Source: Xanthomarina arctica (GTDB taxonomy: Bacteria; Bacteroidota; Bacteroidia; Flavobacteriales; Flavobacteriaceae). Taken from it: a DNA stretch of 64,000 nucleotides. Below the pieces are notes generated by a model. It saw only the letters and a program-made list of their open reading frames with translations, was not told where the DNA came from and did not search any database. A program made the translations under genes and the position numbers. Of the stretch, positions 26,371 to 35,318 are shown piece after piece (positions within the stretch are counted from its first letter, which is position 1; each line of letters begins with the position of its first letter). The stretch spans positions 744,001 to 808,000 of the forward strand of contig NZ_BMFQ01000002.1 of NCBI RefSeq assembly GCF_014638915.1, in the 5' to 3' direction.

Positions 26371-26838
26371 TTAGCAACAACCCGAATCTGGCGAACAACT
26401 AGACGTGTTTTGTAATTCTGAAAACTTTATTTTAGGTTTTGCCTCTGGGATACCACATTTGTCTTTTGCTAAACAATCAGTTTGTGTATTAGTTAATAAA
26501 AACTGGGTTCCATTAAAATCTAAACCAAATTTCCCAATAGTTTCTCCTTGATATTCCACTTCAATTTCTAAATCGTCAAGACTTAAAACGTTTTCCGACA
26601 ATTCAATAATGTTTACTAATTTCTCTGGATGCAATCTATGGTCGTAATCATTCTCCTCCCATAATTGAAAATTGATAACAGATTCTTTTCTAACGCTTCC
26701 GCCACAATCGATAAAGTGTTTATCTATTTTTCCTACTTCTGTAACGTGAAAATGACTTGGAACCAATGTTCCATCAGGTAATTGAAAAGCAATGGTTTCT
26801 AAATTGCTTAAATGTTTTTTAATTTCTGAAAGTTTCAT
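26371..26838 (-). CDS. DUF6428 family protein of the ars operon
   Basis: A 155-residue soluble protein of the DUF6428 family, which is typically found in Bacteroidota arsenic operons. The N-terminal half has a conserved PSHFHVTEVGKIDKHFIDCGG segment containing two histidines and a cysteine, which could bind metal. The extreme C-terminus is cysteine-rich (SSCSPDSGCC), suggesting arsenite or thiol chemistry. It lies 44 bases after arsR and 14 bases before the reductase. Its molecular role is not established; a metal-binding or chaperone-like role is my inference. Confidence 0.8.
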   Translation of the reverse strand: MKLSEIKKHLSNLETIAFQLPDGTLVPSHFHVTEVGKIDKHFIDCGGSVRKESVINFQLWEENDYDHRLHPEKLVNIIELSENVLSLDDLEIEVEYQGETIGKFGLDFNGTQFLLTNTQTDCLAKDKCGIPEAKPKIKFSELQNTSSCSPDSGCC

Positions 26839-26882
26839 AATATCAATGAATTAATGATTGATTTTTTTAATGAATTAAGGTT

Positions 26883-27215
26883 TTAGCAACAAGTACCATT
26901 TTCAATAGTTTCTTGCTCAAAAAACTGAATAAATATGTGTTTTATAGTTTGCCATTCATCTTGATCAATACAATAGCAAACACTTGTTCCCGAGATATCT
27001 CCTTTTATAATACCTAAGTTTTTTAATTCTTTTAAATGTTGAGAAATGGTTGGTTGAGCCAAACCTATTTCATTCACTAAATCCCCACAAACACATGAAT
27101 TTATTTTAAATAAATGTTGCAGAATGGCTATTCTGGCAGGATGACCAAAAGCCTTAGCTATTAAAGCCATTTTGTTTTGTTCATCGGTAAACATTTCTGA
27201 TTTTGTCAATCCCAT
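26883..27215 (-). CDS. arsR: ArsR-family metalloregulator
   Basis: A 110-residue winged-helix repressor. The metal-binding helix carries SCVCGDL (C41, C43), equivalent to the ELCVCDL site of arsenite-responsive ArsR proteins. The recognition helix is QPTISQHLKELKNLGII. Additional cysteines at C80, C82 and the C-terminal pair C109-C110 could help bind As(III). It is the first gene of the operon and is expected to repress it until arsenite or antimonite binds. A promoter and a palindromic ATTGCAAT lie just upstream. Confidence 0.92.
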   Translation of the reverse strand: MGLTKSEMFTDEQNKMALIAKAFGHPARIAILQHLFKINSCVCGDLVNEIGLAQPTISQHLKELKNLGIIKGDISGTSVCYCIDQDEWQTIKHIFIQFFEQETIENGTCC

Positions 27216-27239
27216 AATAGGTTCTTTATTTATTCATTG

Positions 27240-27271
27240 CAATATTACGATTAAGCAGATTGTTACGCAAA
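27240..27271 (-). promoter_or_regulatory. Probable promoter of the ars operon
   Basis: Reading the minus strand, TTTG (27271-27268) is followed after 20 bases by TAATATTG (27247-27240), one mismatch from TAnnTTTG. The element overlaps ATTGCAAT (27236-27243), an 8-base palindrome in a place where ArsR could block RNA polymerase. Confidence 0.48.
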
Positions 27272-27357
27272 CATTTTTAATAAAAAATGAAAATTGAGTT
27301 CAAAATAGACTCCTCCTTTTTATAAAAAATATGTACTTTGCATGACGCTAAAACAAG

Positions 27358-29670
27358 ATGAAAATGAAAGTATGCATTGCCGAAAAACCTAGTGTTGCTA
27401 GAGAAATTGCTTCCGTTCTTGGAGCAACAACGAAGCATGATGGTTATTATGAAGGCAATGGATATGCCGTAACTTATACTTTTGGACATTTATGTACTTT
27501 AATGGAACCTAATGACTACAAAGCACATTGGAAAAGTTGGGATTTAAACAATTTACCTATGCTTCCAGAAAAGTTTAAAACGAAAGTGGTAAGTAATACT
27601 GGAATTCAAAAACAATTTAGAATTGTAAAGAGTTTATTTGACAAGGCTGATGTTGTTATAAATTGTGGGGATGCAGGACAAGAAGGAGAACTTATACAAC
27701 GCTGGGTTTTAGACCAGGCCAATTATAAAGGCAAAGTTGAACGCCTTTGGATTTCATCACTTACAACGGAAGCTATTAAAGAGGGATTTCAAAACTTAAA
27801 GCCTTCCGAAGATTACGACAATCTCTATTATGCTGGATTTTCCAGAGCCATTGGAGATTGGCTACTTGGTATGAATGCCACACGATTATATACCGTAAAA
27901 CATGGTGGCTACAAGCAAGTTCTTTCAGTTGGACGTGTGCAAACACCTACCCTAGCTATGGTTGTTAATCGATTTAAAGAGATTGAGAATTTTAAACCAC
28001 AAGCTTATTGGGAACTTCAAACCATGTATCGAGATACGCTGTTTTCTTATGAAGAAGGACGTTTCACCAAAATGGAAGATGGTGAAGTTTTAGCTAATAA
28101 AGTTAAAGAACATGATTTTGAAATTGAATCGGTAACCAAAAAGAAAGGAACGGAATTTGCTCCAAAACTCTTCGATTTAACAGGTTTACAAGTTTATTGT
28201 AATACTAAATTTGGGTTTTCGGCAGATGAAACTTTAAAACTTGTTCAGAAGTTATATGAAATGAAAGTGGTTACTTATCCAAGAGTAGATACCACCTTTT
28301 TACCAAATGATGTATATCCAAAAGTGGCAGGAATTCTTCAAAAACTGACTAATTACGCAACTTTAACACAGCCTCTTTTAGGAAAAAAAATAAAGAAATC
28401 GTCTAAAGTCTTTAATGATAAAAAAGTAACAGATCACCATGCCATTATTCCTACAGGCATTCAAACCAATTTGCAATACAATCAACAACAGGTTTACGAT
28501 ATTATAGTCAAGCGTTTTATAGCCGCTTTTTACGATGATTGTTCCGTATCCAATACTACAGTTATTGGAAAAGTTACTGATGTTCATTTTAGAACTACTG
28601 GAAAGGAAATTTTAAAGAAAGGTTGGCGTGTTGTTTTCGATACTTCGACTCCGCTTAGTGGGACAGACAAGGACAAGAAAGAAACAGATATGCTTCCAAC
28701 CTTTGTTAAAGGCGAAAAAGGTCCTCATGAGCCTAGTTTTCTAGAAAAACAAACCAAAGCACCCAATCAGTTTACGGAAGCCACGCTCTTACGTGCTATG
28801 GAGACTGCAGGAAAACAAATAGACGATGATGAGTTACGAGATTTAATGAAGGAGAATGGTATTGGAAGACCATCAACACGTGCCAATATTATTGAAACTC
28901 TTTTTAAACGTCAGTACATAAAACGTAACAAAAAACAAATTTTGCCTACAGTAACGGGAGTTGCCTTGATAGATACCATTCAAAACGAATTATTAAAGTC
29001 TGCTGAACTCACAGGATTGTGGGAAAAGCAATTAAAAGATATTGAAAAAGGTGAATTTAGCGCAAGCCAATTTATCATCAATATGAAAAAAATGGTAGAT
29101 GAATTGGTTTATGAAGTTCGCAGTGAAACTACACGAGCCAATATCTCACAAGCGTCGGTTGTTAAACAACGCCAAGCCAAAACCGAAACTATAAAAAAGG
29201 CAGGAATCACAGCTGAAACTTGTCCGAAATGCAAAAAAGGCAGCCTTATAAAAGGAAAAACAGCTTATGGTTGCTCTTCCTATAAAGAAGGTTGTAAATT
29301 CATATTGCATTTCGAAGCTTTTGGAAAAAAGATTTCTGAAAAACAATTCTTAAGACTCTTACAAAAGGGCTCTACCGTTAATTTAAAAGGATTTAAAACC
29401 GACTCTGGAACAGCTGAAGGTTTGTTGCGTTTTGATGACCATTTTCAACTTATTTTAGAACCTAAAAAAGTAAAATCAAAATCCATCCCGGATACTTTAA
29501 CCTGTCCTAAATGTAAAAAAGGAACCGTTATCAAAGGCAAGACTGCTTATGGTTGTTCGGCTTATAAGGATGGTTGTGACTTTAGATTTTCTTTCGACGA
29601 TTTAAGAAAACAAGCAGGGGACAAAGCACTTACCAAAGAATTGGTTTTTGAAATTTTGAATAAAACTTAA
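27358..29670 (+). CDS. topB: DNA topoisomerase III (type IA) with two C-terminal zinc-ribbon-like repeats
   Basis: A 770-residue type IA topoisomerase that decatenates and relaxes negatively supercoiled DNA through a transient 5'-phosphotyrosine. The Toprim domain begins with IAEKPSVAREIA (about 7-18) and includes CGDAGQEGELI (103-113). The catalytic tyrosine is Y307 in VVTYPRVDT, and GRVQTPTLA (192-200) and GIGRPSTRANIIE belong to the core. Two copies of CPKCKKG...GKTAYGC...YK(E/D)GC with four cysteines each (about 622-645 and 716-739) form tandem topoisomerase zinc-ribbon-like modules. The start could be the first or the third codon, both ATG. Confidence 0.95.
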   Translation: MKMKVCIAEKPSVAREIASVLGATTKHDGYYEGNGYAVTYTFGHLCTLMEPNDYKAHWKSWDLNNLPMLPEKFKTKVVSNTGIQKQFRIVKSLFDKADVVINCGDAGQEGELIQRWVLDQANYKGKVERLWISSLTTEAIKEGFQNLKPSEDYDNLYYAGFSRAIGDWLLGMNATRLYTVKHGGYKQVLSVGRVQTPTLAMVVNRFKEIENFKPQAYWELQTMYRDTLFSYEEGRFTKMEDGEVLANKVKEHDFEIESVTKKKGTEFAPKLFDLTGLQVYCNTKFGFSADETLKLVQKLYEMKVVTYPRVDTTFLPNDVYPKVAGILQKLTNYATLTQPLLGKKIKKSSKVFNDKKVTDHHAIIPTGIQTNLQYNQQQVYDIIVKRFIAAFYDDCSVSNTTVIGKVTDVHFRTTGKEILKKGWRVVFDTSTPLSGTDKDKKETDMLPTFVKGEKGPHEPSFLEKQTKAPNQFTEATLLRAMETAGKQIDDDELRDLMKENGIGRPSTRANIIETLFKRQYIKRNKKQILPTVTGVALIDTIQNELLKSAELTGLWEKQLKDIEKGEFSASQFIINMKKMVDELVYEVRSETTRANISQASVVKQRQAKTETIKKAGITAETCPKCKKGSLIKGKTAYGCSSYKEGCKFILHFEAFGKKISEKQFLRLLQKGSTVNLKGFKTDSGTAEGLLRFDDHFQLILEPKKVKSKSIPDTLTCPKCKKGTVIKGKTAYGCSAYKDGCDFRFSFDDLRKQAGDKALTKELVFEILNKT

Positions 29671-29680
29671 TAAAAACAGA

Positions 29681-30190
29681 ATGAAAAAGGTTCTATTTAC
29701 CAGCACAATAATGCTAATTGTATTATCAAATTGCAAGCACAATAGTCAAGAAACTCTAAGTATAAAACCTAATCCCGTCAATCAAGTTGCTTTTGAAGTT
29801 TTGTCTGATGAAAATTTCTTAACGCAAGATGTGAATTTAGATTTAGGAAATAGTTGGGTGAATGATATCCAACTGGACAATGGCAAGAAATGGACGGCAA
29901 ACCCGGAAACAAATATTGGTGTAGAAAAAATGAAAGGGATTCTAAAGAATCAAGTTACAGATAGGTTAAGCGACTATCACAATTTAGCTATTCAATTGAC
30001 TTCCGAAAAAAATTATGTCATTAAAGAATGTACAATGAAAGGACCTTCGCATGAAAACCTACATATTTGGTTACTCCCTTTAATGGAAAAATTAGAAGCA
30101 TTATCCGAAGCCAAGAACATTGTGGAAGCTTTAGAAATTAAAAACAACATTATTGAGAATGTTGAGGGCTACGATCATTATTTTCAATAA
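29681..30190 (+). CDS. Lipoprotein of unknown function downstream of topB
   Basis: A 169-residue protein with a lipobox ending at C19 (LSNC). The C-terminal half is helical, with a HENLHIWLLPLMEKLEAL segment. I do not recognise the family. It begins 10 bases after topB on the same strand and is followed by a terminator, so it is probably co-transcribed with topB, although no functional link is evident. Confidence 0.75.
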   Translation: MKKVLFTSTIMLIVLSNCKHNSQETLSIKPNPVNQVAFEVLSDENFLTQDVNLDLGNSWVNDIQLDNGKKWTANPETNIGVEKMKGILKNQVTDRLSDYHNLAIQLTSEKNYVIKECTMKGPSHENLHIWLLPLMEKLEALSEAKNIVEALEIKNNIIENVEGYDHYFQ

Positions 30191-30191
30191 A

Positions 30192-30223
30192 AAAACCCTA
30201 TTGAATTGAATCAACAGGGTTTA
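30192..30223. terminator. Terminator between convergent genes
   Basis: AAACCCTATTG (30193-30203) pairs with CAACAGGGTTT (30212-30222) apart from one mismatch, flanked by A and T runs. It lies right after the lipoprotein stop codon and 23 bases before the stop of the cold-shock gene. Confidence 0.7.
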
Positions 30224-30245
30224 AAAATTTTATAATTTCTAATTA

Positions 30246-30707
30246 TTATTCTACAATTTTCACACGAACAGCATTCATTCCTTTCATCCCTCTTTCTAAT
30301 TCGAAAGTAACCTTATCGTTTTCAATAATTTCATCGATTAGACCACTAACGTGGCAGAAATATTTTTCTTGATTTTCAGAGTCTATAATAAATCCGAAAC
30401 CTTTAGACGAATCGAAGAAAGAAACCTTTCCTTTTCTAATAGGATCGACTTCCTCAATCAAACTATCGTCACGTTTTGGAATACTAACCTCAATGCTTTC
30501 AACATCAATTTTTTCTTTTAAAGCTGGATCTGGAGGCGTATCTGTTAAATTTCCGTTGAAATCTACATAAGCAAATTGAATTCCTTCACTTCCTCCTTCT
30601 TCCCTTTCCTGCTTACGGGCGTCCATTTTTTTACGCTTATCTTCACGTTTCTTTAAACGCTTTTTTTCCTTTTCACTCTTATTAAATGTTTGCTGAGATT
30701 TTGCCAT
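30246..30707 (-). CDS. Cold-shock domain protein with basic N-terminal extension
   Basis: A 153-residue RNA-binding protein. A highly basic, charged N-terminal region (about 1-38) precedes a linker and a C-terminal cold-shock domain (about 88-153) with GKVSFFDSSKGFGFI, corresponding to the RNP-1 motif, and KYFCHVSGL, resembling RNP-2 (F-x-H). It probably chaperones RNA. The gene follows a DEAD-box helicase gene (223 bases), another cold-adaptation factor. Two -7 elements at 30820 and 30863 imply a leader longer than 100 bases, as often seen in cold-shock mRNAs. Confidence 0.9.
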   Translation of the reverse strand: MAKSQQTFNKSEKEKKRLKKREDKRKKMDARKQEREEGGSEGIQFAYVDFNGNLTDTPPDPALKEKIDVESIEVSIPKRDDSLIEEVDPIRKGKVSFFDSSKGFGFIIDSENQEKYFCHVSGLIDEIIENDKVTFELERGMKGMNAVRVKIVE

Positions 30708-30819
30708 TCGTTGTTTTAAAATTAATTGATAATGTATTGCTGAAGAAGAAGTTAAAATACTAAACGAATGTTTCGATAAGAACCATGTATATTATTAATG
30801 AACCTAAAGATATGATTTG

Positions 30820-30827
30820 CAAAAGTA
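30820..30827 (-). promoter_or_regulatory. Putative -7 element (TACTTTTG) for the cold-shock gene
   Basis: The minus strand reads TACTTTTG, an exact TAnnTTTG match, 113 bases before the ATG. A second match (TATCTTTG) lies further upstream at 30863-30870. The leader would thus be 100-150 bases long. Confidence 0.45.
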
Positions 30828-30862
30828 ACTTATGCAACTAGGTATATCTCCTTTAACTCCTG

Positions 30863-30870
30863 CAAAGATA
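30863..30870 (-). promoter_or_regulatory. Second putative -7 element (TATCTTTG) for the cold-shock gene
   Basis: An exact TAnnTTTG match on the minus strand, 43 bases upstream of the first and 60 bases after the helicase gene stop. It could be an alternative start for the cold-shock transcript. Confidence 0.38.
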
Positions 30871-30930
30871 AGGCATTCATTTTAATTTTAATAATGTATG
30901 GGCAGTCTTTTTTTATTGAGGTATAAGCAA

Positions 30931-32049
30931 TTATAAAATAATCTCTTTAAAAGTTATATTTAATTCTTTTTGAAGGTCGTGAATCTTGTGTAATTCCCCT
31001 TGTATAATTAAAGCTATAGAGTGGCCTCTTTTGCCTGCTCTTGCGGTTCTACCACTTCTATGAGTATAATAATCCAATTGTTCTGGAAGTTGATGATGGA
31101 TAACAAAACCCAAATTATTAACATCTATTCCCCGTGCCGAAACATCTGTGGAAACAAGTACTCGAAGCGATTCATTTTTAAAGGCACGCATAACTTTATC
31201 ACGTTCTTTTTGTTGCATATCTCCTTCTAAAGCCGCTACTGAGAACCCTTCATTTTTAAGGCTTTCTACCAGACTTTGAGTTCCAGCTTTGGTTCTACAA
31301 AATATAATGCCACGTTCATCTTTTCGTCTGTCTAAAATTCTTGACAGAATATTTACTTTATCTTTTATATTTGTAGTAATATATTGATGCGTAATATTTT
31401 CATTAACCAAACTATCTTTATTGACTTCAACCTTAATAGCCTTAACAGACATATAAGTTTTTATAATTTGCTTAATTTCTTCCGGCATGGTTGCAGAAAA
31501 CAACCAAGTATTTCTTTTTCCAGAAGTAAAGGATAATATTTTATTTAAATCTTCCTTAAAACCCATACTAAGCATTTCATCTGCTTCGTCTAGAACTAAT
31601 GTTTTAATGTTTTTTATGTTTATATCATTACGCTCAATTAAATCTATCAAGCGACCTGGAGTTGCAACAACAATATGCGTAGTACGCTTTAGAGAACTTA
31701 TTTGTTTATCAATTTTTTCGCCACCATAAACTCCTTCAACAAATATTTTGTCTTGAGAATACTTAGTGAATTTGAAAAGTTGTTTTTTAATTTGTTGAAC
31801 CAATTCTCTTGTTGGCGCTAAAATTAAAGCTTGAATTTCGTTATTTAAAGGATCTATTTGATGAAGAATTGGCAGACCAAAGGCAGCTGTTTTTCCAGTT
31901 CCTGTTTGAGCTAGTCCAATAAAATCTGTTTTAGAATTTATTAAAACAGGTATGGTTTGTACTTGTATTAAAGTGGGATCTTTTATTCCCAATTCTTTTA
32001 AAGATTTTATATAATCTTTATTAATTCCTAATTCTAAAAAAGTTGCCAT
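30931..32049 (-). CDS. DEAD-box RNA helicase
   Basis: A 372-residue ATP-dependent RNA helicase core. Q-motif IKDPTLIQVQTIPVL, motif I AQTGTGKTA, Ia PTRELVQQ, motif II VLDEADEM, motif III SAT and motif VI HRSGRTARAGK are all intact. It lacks the long C-terminal tail of RhlE/DeaD enzymes, ending shortly after the second RecA domain, so it is a minimal helicase. Such enzymes unwind RNA duplexes in ribosome assembly and cold adaptation. The neighbouring cold-shock protein gene on the same strand fits the latter. Confidence 0.93.
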   Translation of the reverse strand: MATFLELGINKDYIKSLKELGIKDPTLIQVQTIPVLINSKTDFIGLAQTGTGKTAAFGLPILHQIDPLNNEIQALILAPTRELVQQIKKQLFKFTKYSQDKIFVEGVYGGEKIDKQISSLKRTTHIVVATPGRLIDLIERNDINIKNIKTLVLDEADEMLSMGFKEDLNKILSFTSGKRNTWLFSATMPEEIKQIIKTYMSVKAIKVEVNKDSLVNENITHQYITTNIKDKVNILSRILDRRKDERGIIFCRTKAGTQSLVESLKNEGFSVAALEGDMQQKERDKVMRAFKNESLRVLVSTDVSARGIDVNNLGFVIHHQLPEQLDYYTHRSGRTARAGKRGHSIALIIQGELHKIHDLQKELNITFKEIIL

Positions 32050-32066
32050 GATAGTGTTTTAAATGA

Positions 32067-32074
32067 CAAAGGTA
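32067..32074 (-). promoter_or_regulatory. Putative -7 element (TACCTTTG) for the DEAD-box helicase gene
   Basis: Exact TAnnTTTG match on the minus strand 18 bases before the ATG, giving a very short leader. No clear -33 element. Confidence 0.42.
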
Positions 32075-32207
32075 GGTCTAATTACCCATTATGGAGTGAA
32101 TTATAAGAACAGATTTTGAACCGCTTATAGTATATAATAAACTATCTAGGTTGTTAAAATTCTTTGCAAGAGTTAGTTTCAAATCTTAAAGAAATAAATT
32201 TCTTATA

Positions 32208-33551
32208 CTAATTAAGTAATAATTTTTTAGTTTCTGAAGTGCTTTCTGAAGTTATTTTTACCATATACAAACCTGAGCTAAACCCGTTTAAAGTGATGTT
32301 ATTAGCACCATACATTAACATGTCATTATAAACTAATTGTCCTTTAACAGAATAGATTTCCAATTTGGCCTCCTGAACAGTGAGGTTTAAAGTAACACTT
32401 CCTGAAGTGGGATTAGGATACATACTAAAATTAAAAACTGGCAATTCTTGAACAGATAAAGCTTCACAATCAGATTCGTTTTCTACAAAAGAACTAGCTT
32501 CGTCTATAATCCAGTTTTGTAAAAAAGGTGCATGAATATCATCCACAAATATACAGTTTAGACTCATGTTTTGAGTCATAATAAATTCTGCAATATTACT
32601 GTTATTCCCATTTCTAAAATCAACCAAAGACAAGTTGTTACCTTCACATTTAATAAATCTTAAAAGGGGATTTGCTGAAATATCTAAAGCAGATAAATTA
32701 TTATAATTCGCATAAAACAATAATAAACCTGGCGCATTGCTTAAGTCTATATCGTTTAAATTGTTATTGCTTATAAACAATCTTTTTAAATCAGGATTAT
32801 TGCTTATTTGTAAATTGTTGATGTTATTAAATCGACAATCTAAATAACCTAACTCTGTATTTGATTGAACTAATAATTCGTTTAAATTATTTGAACTGCA
32901 AGAAAGAGTTCTTAAATCGCCATTATGTGATACATCAAGTACGTCTAAATTATTATAATCAATATAAAGAGATCTTAATTGTGAGTTGCTTGAAAGGTTA
33001 ATATTTTCCAATAAATTAGAATAACAACCTAAATATTTCAAACTTAAATTTGCTGAAACATCTAAATCTGTTAGTTTATTTAAATTTACAGAAAGATCTT
33101 CTAACCTAAAATTTGACAAAACATTAATTTCGGTTAAATTATTTGAACTAACCAAGACTATTTTAAGTTTTGTGTTTTGAGTTACATTCACAGAAGTTAA
33201 ACTATTGTCGTTGGCATTAATTTCTTCTAAATGAGTGTTTTGGGAAAAATCTAATTCTGTTAATCTATTATAAGAGCAGTTTATTCTTTTCAAATTAATA
33301 AAAGCCTCAATTCCAGATAAATCGTCAATGTTTTGATCGCTAATATTTAAGTTTAAAATGCCTTCTGCATCGCTATTTAAAATATTACCATTGACACCAT
33401 TAGTATCAATATTCATGTTTACCAAAGCTTCTTCAAAATCAGAATCTAGAATGGGTGTCGTTTGGGAATGGGTTTTAATATGAATAGAAAAAACCACTAA
33501 AAAAACAGATAAAAATAAATGTTTTGATATGCCGATAATAGTAGGTTGCAT
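32208..33551 (-). CDS. Leucine-rich-repeat protein with type IX secretion sorting domain
   Basis: A 447-residue secreted surface protein. A signal sequence (about 1-29) precedes about a dozen LRR units of 20-22 residues (about 60-320) with the pattern L-x-x-L-x-(V/I)-S-x-N-x-x-L. The C-terminal 75 residues form a type A T9SS sorting domain: FNFSMYPNPTSGSVTLNL, the LEIYSVKGQ block and a GLYMVKIT ending in KKLLLN. It would be exported by the same PorX-controlled type IX system whose regulator is encoded at 59998-61551. The repeats resemble internalin-type surfaces used in adhesion or ligand binding; the ligand is unknown. Confidence 0.9.
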   Translation of the reverse strand: MQPTIIGISKHLFLSVFLVVFSIHIKTHSQTTPILDSDFEEALVNMNIDTNGVNGNILNSDAEGILNLNISDQNIDDLSGIEAFINLKRINCSYNRLTELDFSQNTHLEEINANDNSLTSVNVTQNTKLKIVLVSSNNLTEINVLSNFRLEDLSVNLNKLTDLDVSANLSLKYLGCYSNLLENINLSSNSQLRSLYIDYNNLDVLDVSHNGDLRTLSCSSNNLNELLVQSNTELGYLDCRFNNINNLQISNNPDLKRLFISNNNLNDIDLSNAPGLLLFYANYNNLSALDISANPLLRFIKCEGNNLSLVDFRNGNNSNIAEFIMTQNMSLNCIFVDDIHAPFLQNWIIDEASSFVENESDCEALSVQELPVFNFSMYPNPTSGSVTLNLTVQEAKLEIYSVKGQLVYNDMLMYGANNITLNGFSSGLYMVKITSESTSETKKLLLN

Positions 33552-33729
33552 ATTTAATTGTTTAGAGTTGGATATTAATAGCTTACTTATATTACTCTAA
33601 AGGTATAATTTTATTAAAATGAGTAATCATTTAATCGTTATGTTTGATATTTTCTCGTTAACTTACTGTTTTGCACCTAAATATGCCTATATTTTCATAA
33701 AATTTTATTAGTTAAAAACATTGTAAAAT

Positions 33730-33761
33730 GAACAATAATTGTTCTTTGAATTGTATTTTTG
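33730..33761 (+). promoter_or_regulatory. Promoter with a 15-bp dyad upstream of the DUF3817-mscS pair
   Basis: GAACAATAATTGTTC (33730-33744) has two perfect 7-base arms around a central A. Ten bases further on, TATTTTTG (33754-33761) matches TAnnTTTG, 19 bases before the ATG. A dyad covering the spacer and -33 region is where a repressor or activator would bind. The cognate regulator is unknown. Confidence 0.5.
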
Positions 33762-33779
33762 CAAATTAAAATTTGACCT

Positions 33780-34070
33780 ATGTTTTCTTTATTGAACTTG
33801 TTTCGTGTTATAGCTGTCTTGGAAGGAATTTCTTATATCTTATTATTATTTATTGCTGTGCCAATCAAATATTTTGGAGATGAAGAACAATACGTAAAAC
33901 TTCTGGGCATGCCCCACGGTTTACTGTTTGTTGCCTATATTATATTAGCCTTTATTTTAGGTTCTAGATTGAAATGGCCTACTAAAACATTGTTATATGT
34001 ATTGGTTGCTTCTATCATACCTTTTGGTACATTTTATGTTGACAAGGTTTATTTAAAGAAAATTTCTTAA
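33780..34070 (+). CDS. DUF3817 family membrane protein
   Basis: A 96-residue integral membrane protein with three hydrophobic helices (about 11-28, 45-62, 70-86) and the family's conserved EGISYILL, then MPHGLLFVAY, then PFGTFYVDK signatures. The function of the family is unknown. Its stop codon overlaps the start codon of the mechanosensitive channel gene (TAATG), so the two are translationally coupled. Confidence 0.88.
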   Translation: MFSLLNLFRVIAVLEGISYILLLFIAVPIKYFGDEEQYVKLLGMPHGLLFVAYIILAFILGSRLKWPTKTLLYVLVASIIPFGTFYVDKVYLKKIS

Positions 34071-35317
34071 TGGAAAAATTACAATGTTTATTTTACGATT
34101 ATTTCGTTTCTCTTAATGTCTCTGAAACATTAGCTAAGTATATAAACATGCTTTGTTTGTTGTTCATACTATTGATTATTATTTATATAACAGATTTTTT
34201 AACTCGTAAAATCTTAGTGAATTCTTTTACTAAGTTTTCGGCTAAATCTAAAACCAATTTCGACGATTTATTGATAAATCATAAGGCGCCGCGTAATATT
34301 GCCCATATTGTTCCCTTAATAATCACCATTAAAGTTTTTCCTTTTGTTTTTCTAGATTTCCCACATTTCGAAAATTATATCATCGTAATTTTGAAGATAT
34401 ATGGGATTTTATTAACCATTTGGATTATTCGTAGTATTTTAAAAACTTTCGAATCTTATTTTAAAACCTTACCAAGGTTAAAGGATAAGCCTATTGGCAG
34501 TTACATTCAAGTAGCTATGCTTTTTTTATGGATTATTGGCTTCGCAACTTTTTTGGCGGTACTAATTGATCTATCATTTTTAAAGTTCTTTACCACCCTT
34601 GGAGCGGCATCTGCTGTACTTTTATTGATTTTCAAAGATACCATCCTAGGTTTTGTTGCCAGTATTCAAGTGGCGATAAACGATTCTGTTAGAATTGGAG
34701 ATTGGATTACCATGGAGAAATATGGTGCAGATGGTGATGTGATAGAAATAAATTTATCGACTGTACAAGTACAGAATTTCGATATGACTATTACAAACAT
34801 CCCAACTTATGCCTTGATTTCAGATTCGTTTAAAAACTGGAGAGGGATGCAATCTTCTGGTGGAAGAAGAATTAAACGTGCCGTAGTACTAAAGGCTAAA
34901 AGTGTTCATTATTTAAAAGACGAGCAAATTGAAAATTTAAAGAAAATCCAGTTAATTTCTGAATACCTTTCTCAACGTCAAAGAGATATCTCAAGTTTTA
35001 ATGAGTCACATCAAATAGATAAAACCAATTTAATAAATGGTAGAAACATGACCAATTTGGGCGTTTTTAGAAAGTATTTATTAAGTTATATACAAAATCA
35101 TTCCGCAATTAATAAAGATATGTCTATTATGGTGCGACAACTTGAACCTACACCACATGGCCTGCCTTTAGAGATTTATGCGTTCAGTAGTGATAAACGT
35201 TGGGAGAATTATGAGTATATCGTATCTGACATTTTCGATCATGCTATAGCAGCTGTGCCCTACTTCGATTTAGAATTGTTTGAATATCCTACCAATTTTG
35301 CAAACTCAAATAAGTAA
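34070..35317 (+). CDS. MscS-family mechanosensitive channel, YbdG-like
   Basis: A 415-residue channel protecting cells from hypo-osmotic shock. Five predicted TMs: about 24-43, 77-100, 102-126, 146-168 and the pore helix 178-206, which includes FFTTLGAASAVLLLIFKDTILG. The soluble domain starts with IRIGDWI-like residues (RIGDWITMEKYGADGDVIEI), and WRGMQSSGGRRIKRAVVLK is characteristic of the YbdG (miniconductance) branch. Co-transcribed with the DUF3817 gene by a one-base overlap. Its 3' end is one base from the convergent thioesterase gene. Confidence 0.92.
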   Translation: MEKLQCLFYDYFVSLNVSETLAKYINMLCLLFILLIIIYITDFLTRKILVNSFTKFSAKSKTNFDDLLINHKAPRNIAHIVPLIITIKVFPFVFLDFPHFENYIIVILKIYGILLTIWIIRSILKTFESYFKTLPRLKDKPIGSYIQVAMLFLWIIGFATFLAVLIDLSFLKFFTTLGAASAVLLLIFKDTILGFVASIQVAINDSVRIGDWITMEKYGADGDVIEINLSTVQVQNFDMTITNIPTYALISDSFKNWRGMQSSGGRRIKRAVVLKAKSVHYLKDEQIENLKKIQLISEYLSQRQRDISSFNESHQIDKTNLINGRNMTNLGVFRKYLLSYIQNHSAINKDMSIMVRQLEPTPHGLPLEIYAFSSDKRWENYEYIVSDIFDHAIAAVPYFDLELFEYPTNFANSNK

Positions 35318-35318
35318 T

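Noticed and set aside
26357-26398. Upstream TTG start for the arsenate reductase-like gene
   Set aside because: It lies within the preceding gene, and the extra residues do not fit the family; the ATG at 26356 is better.
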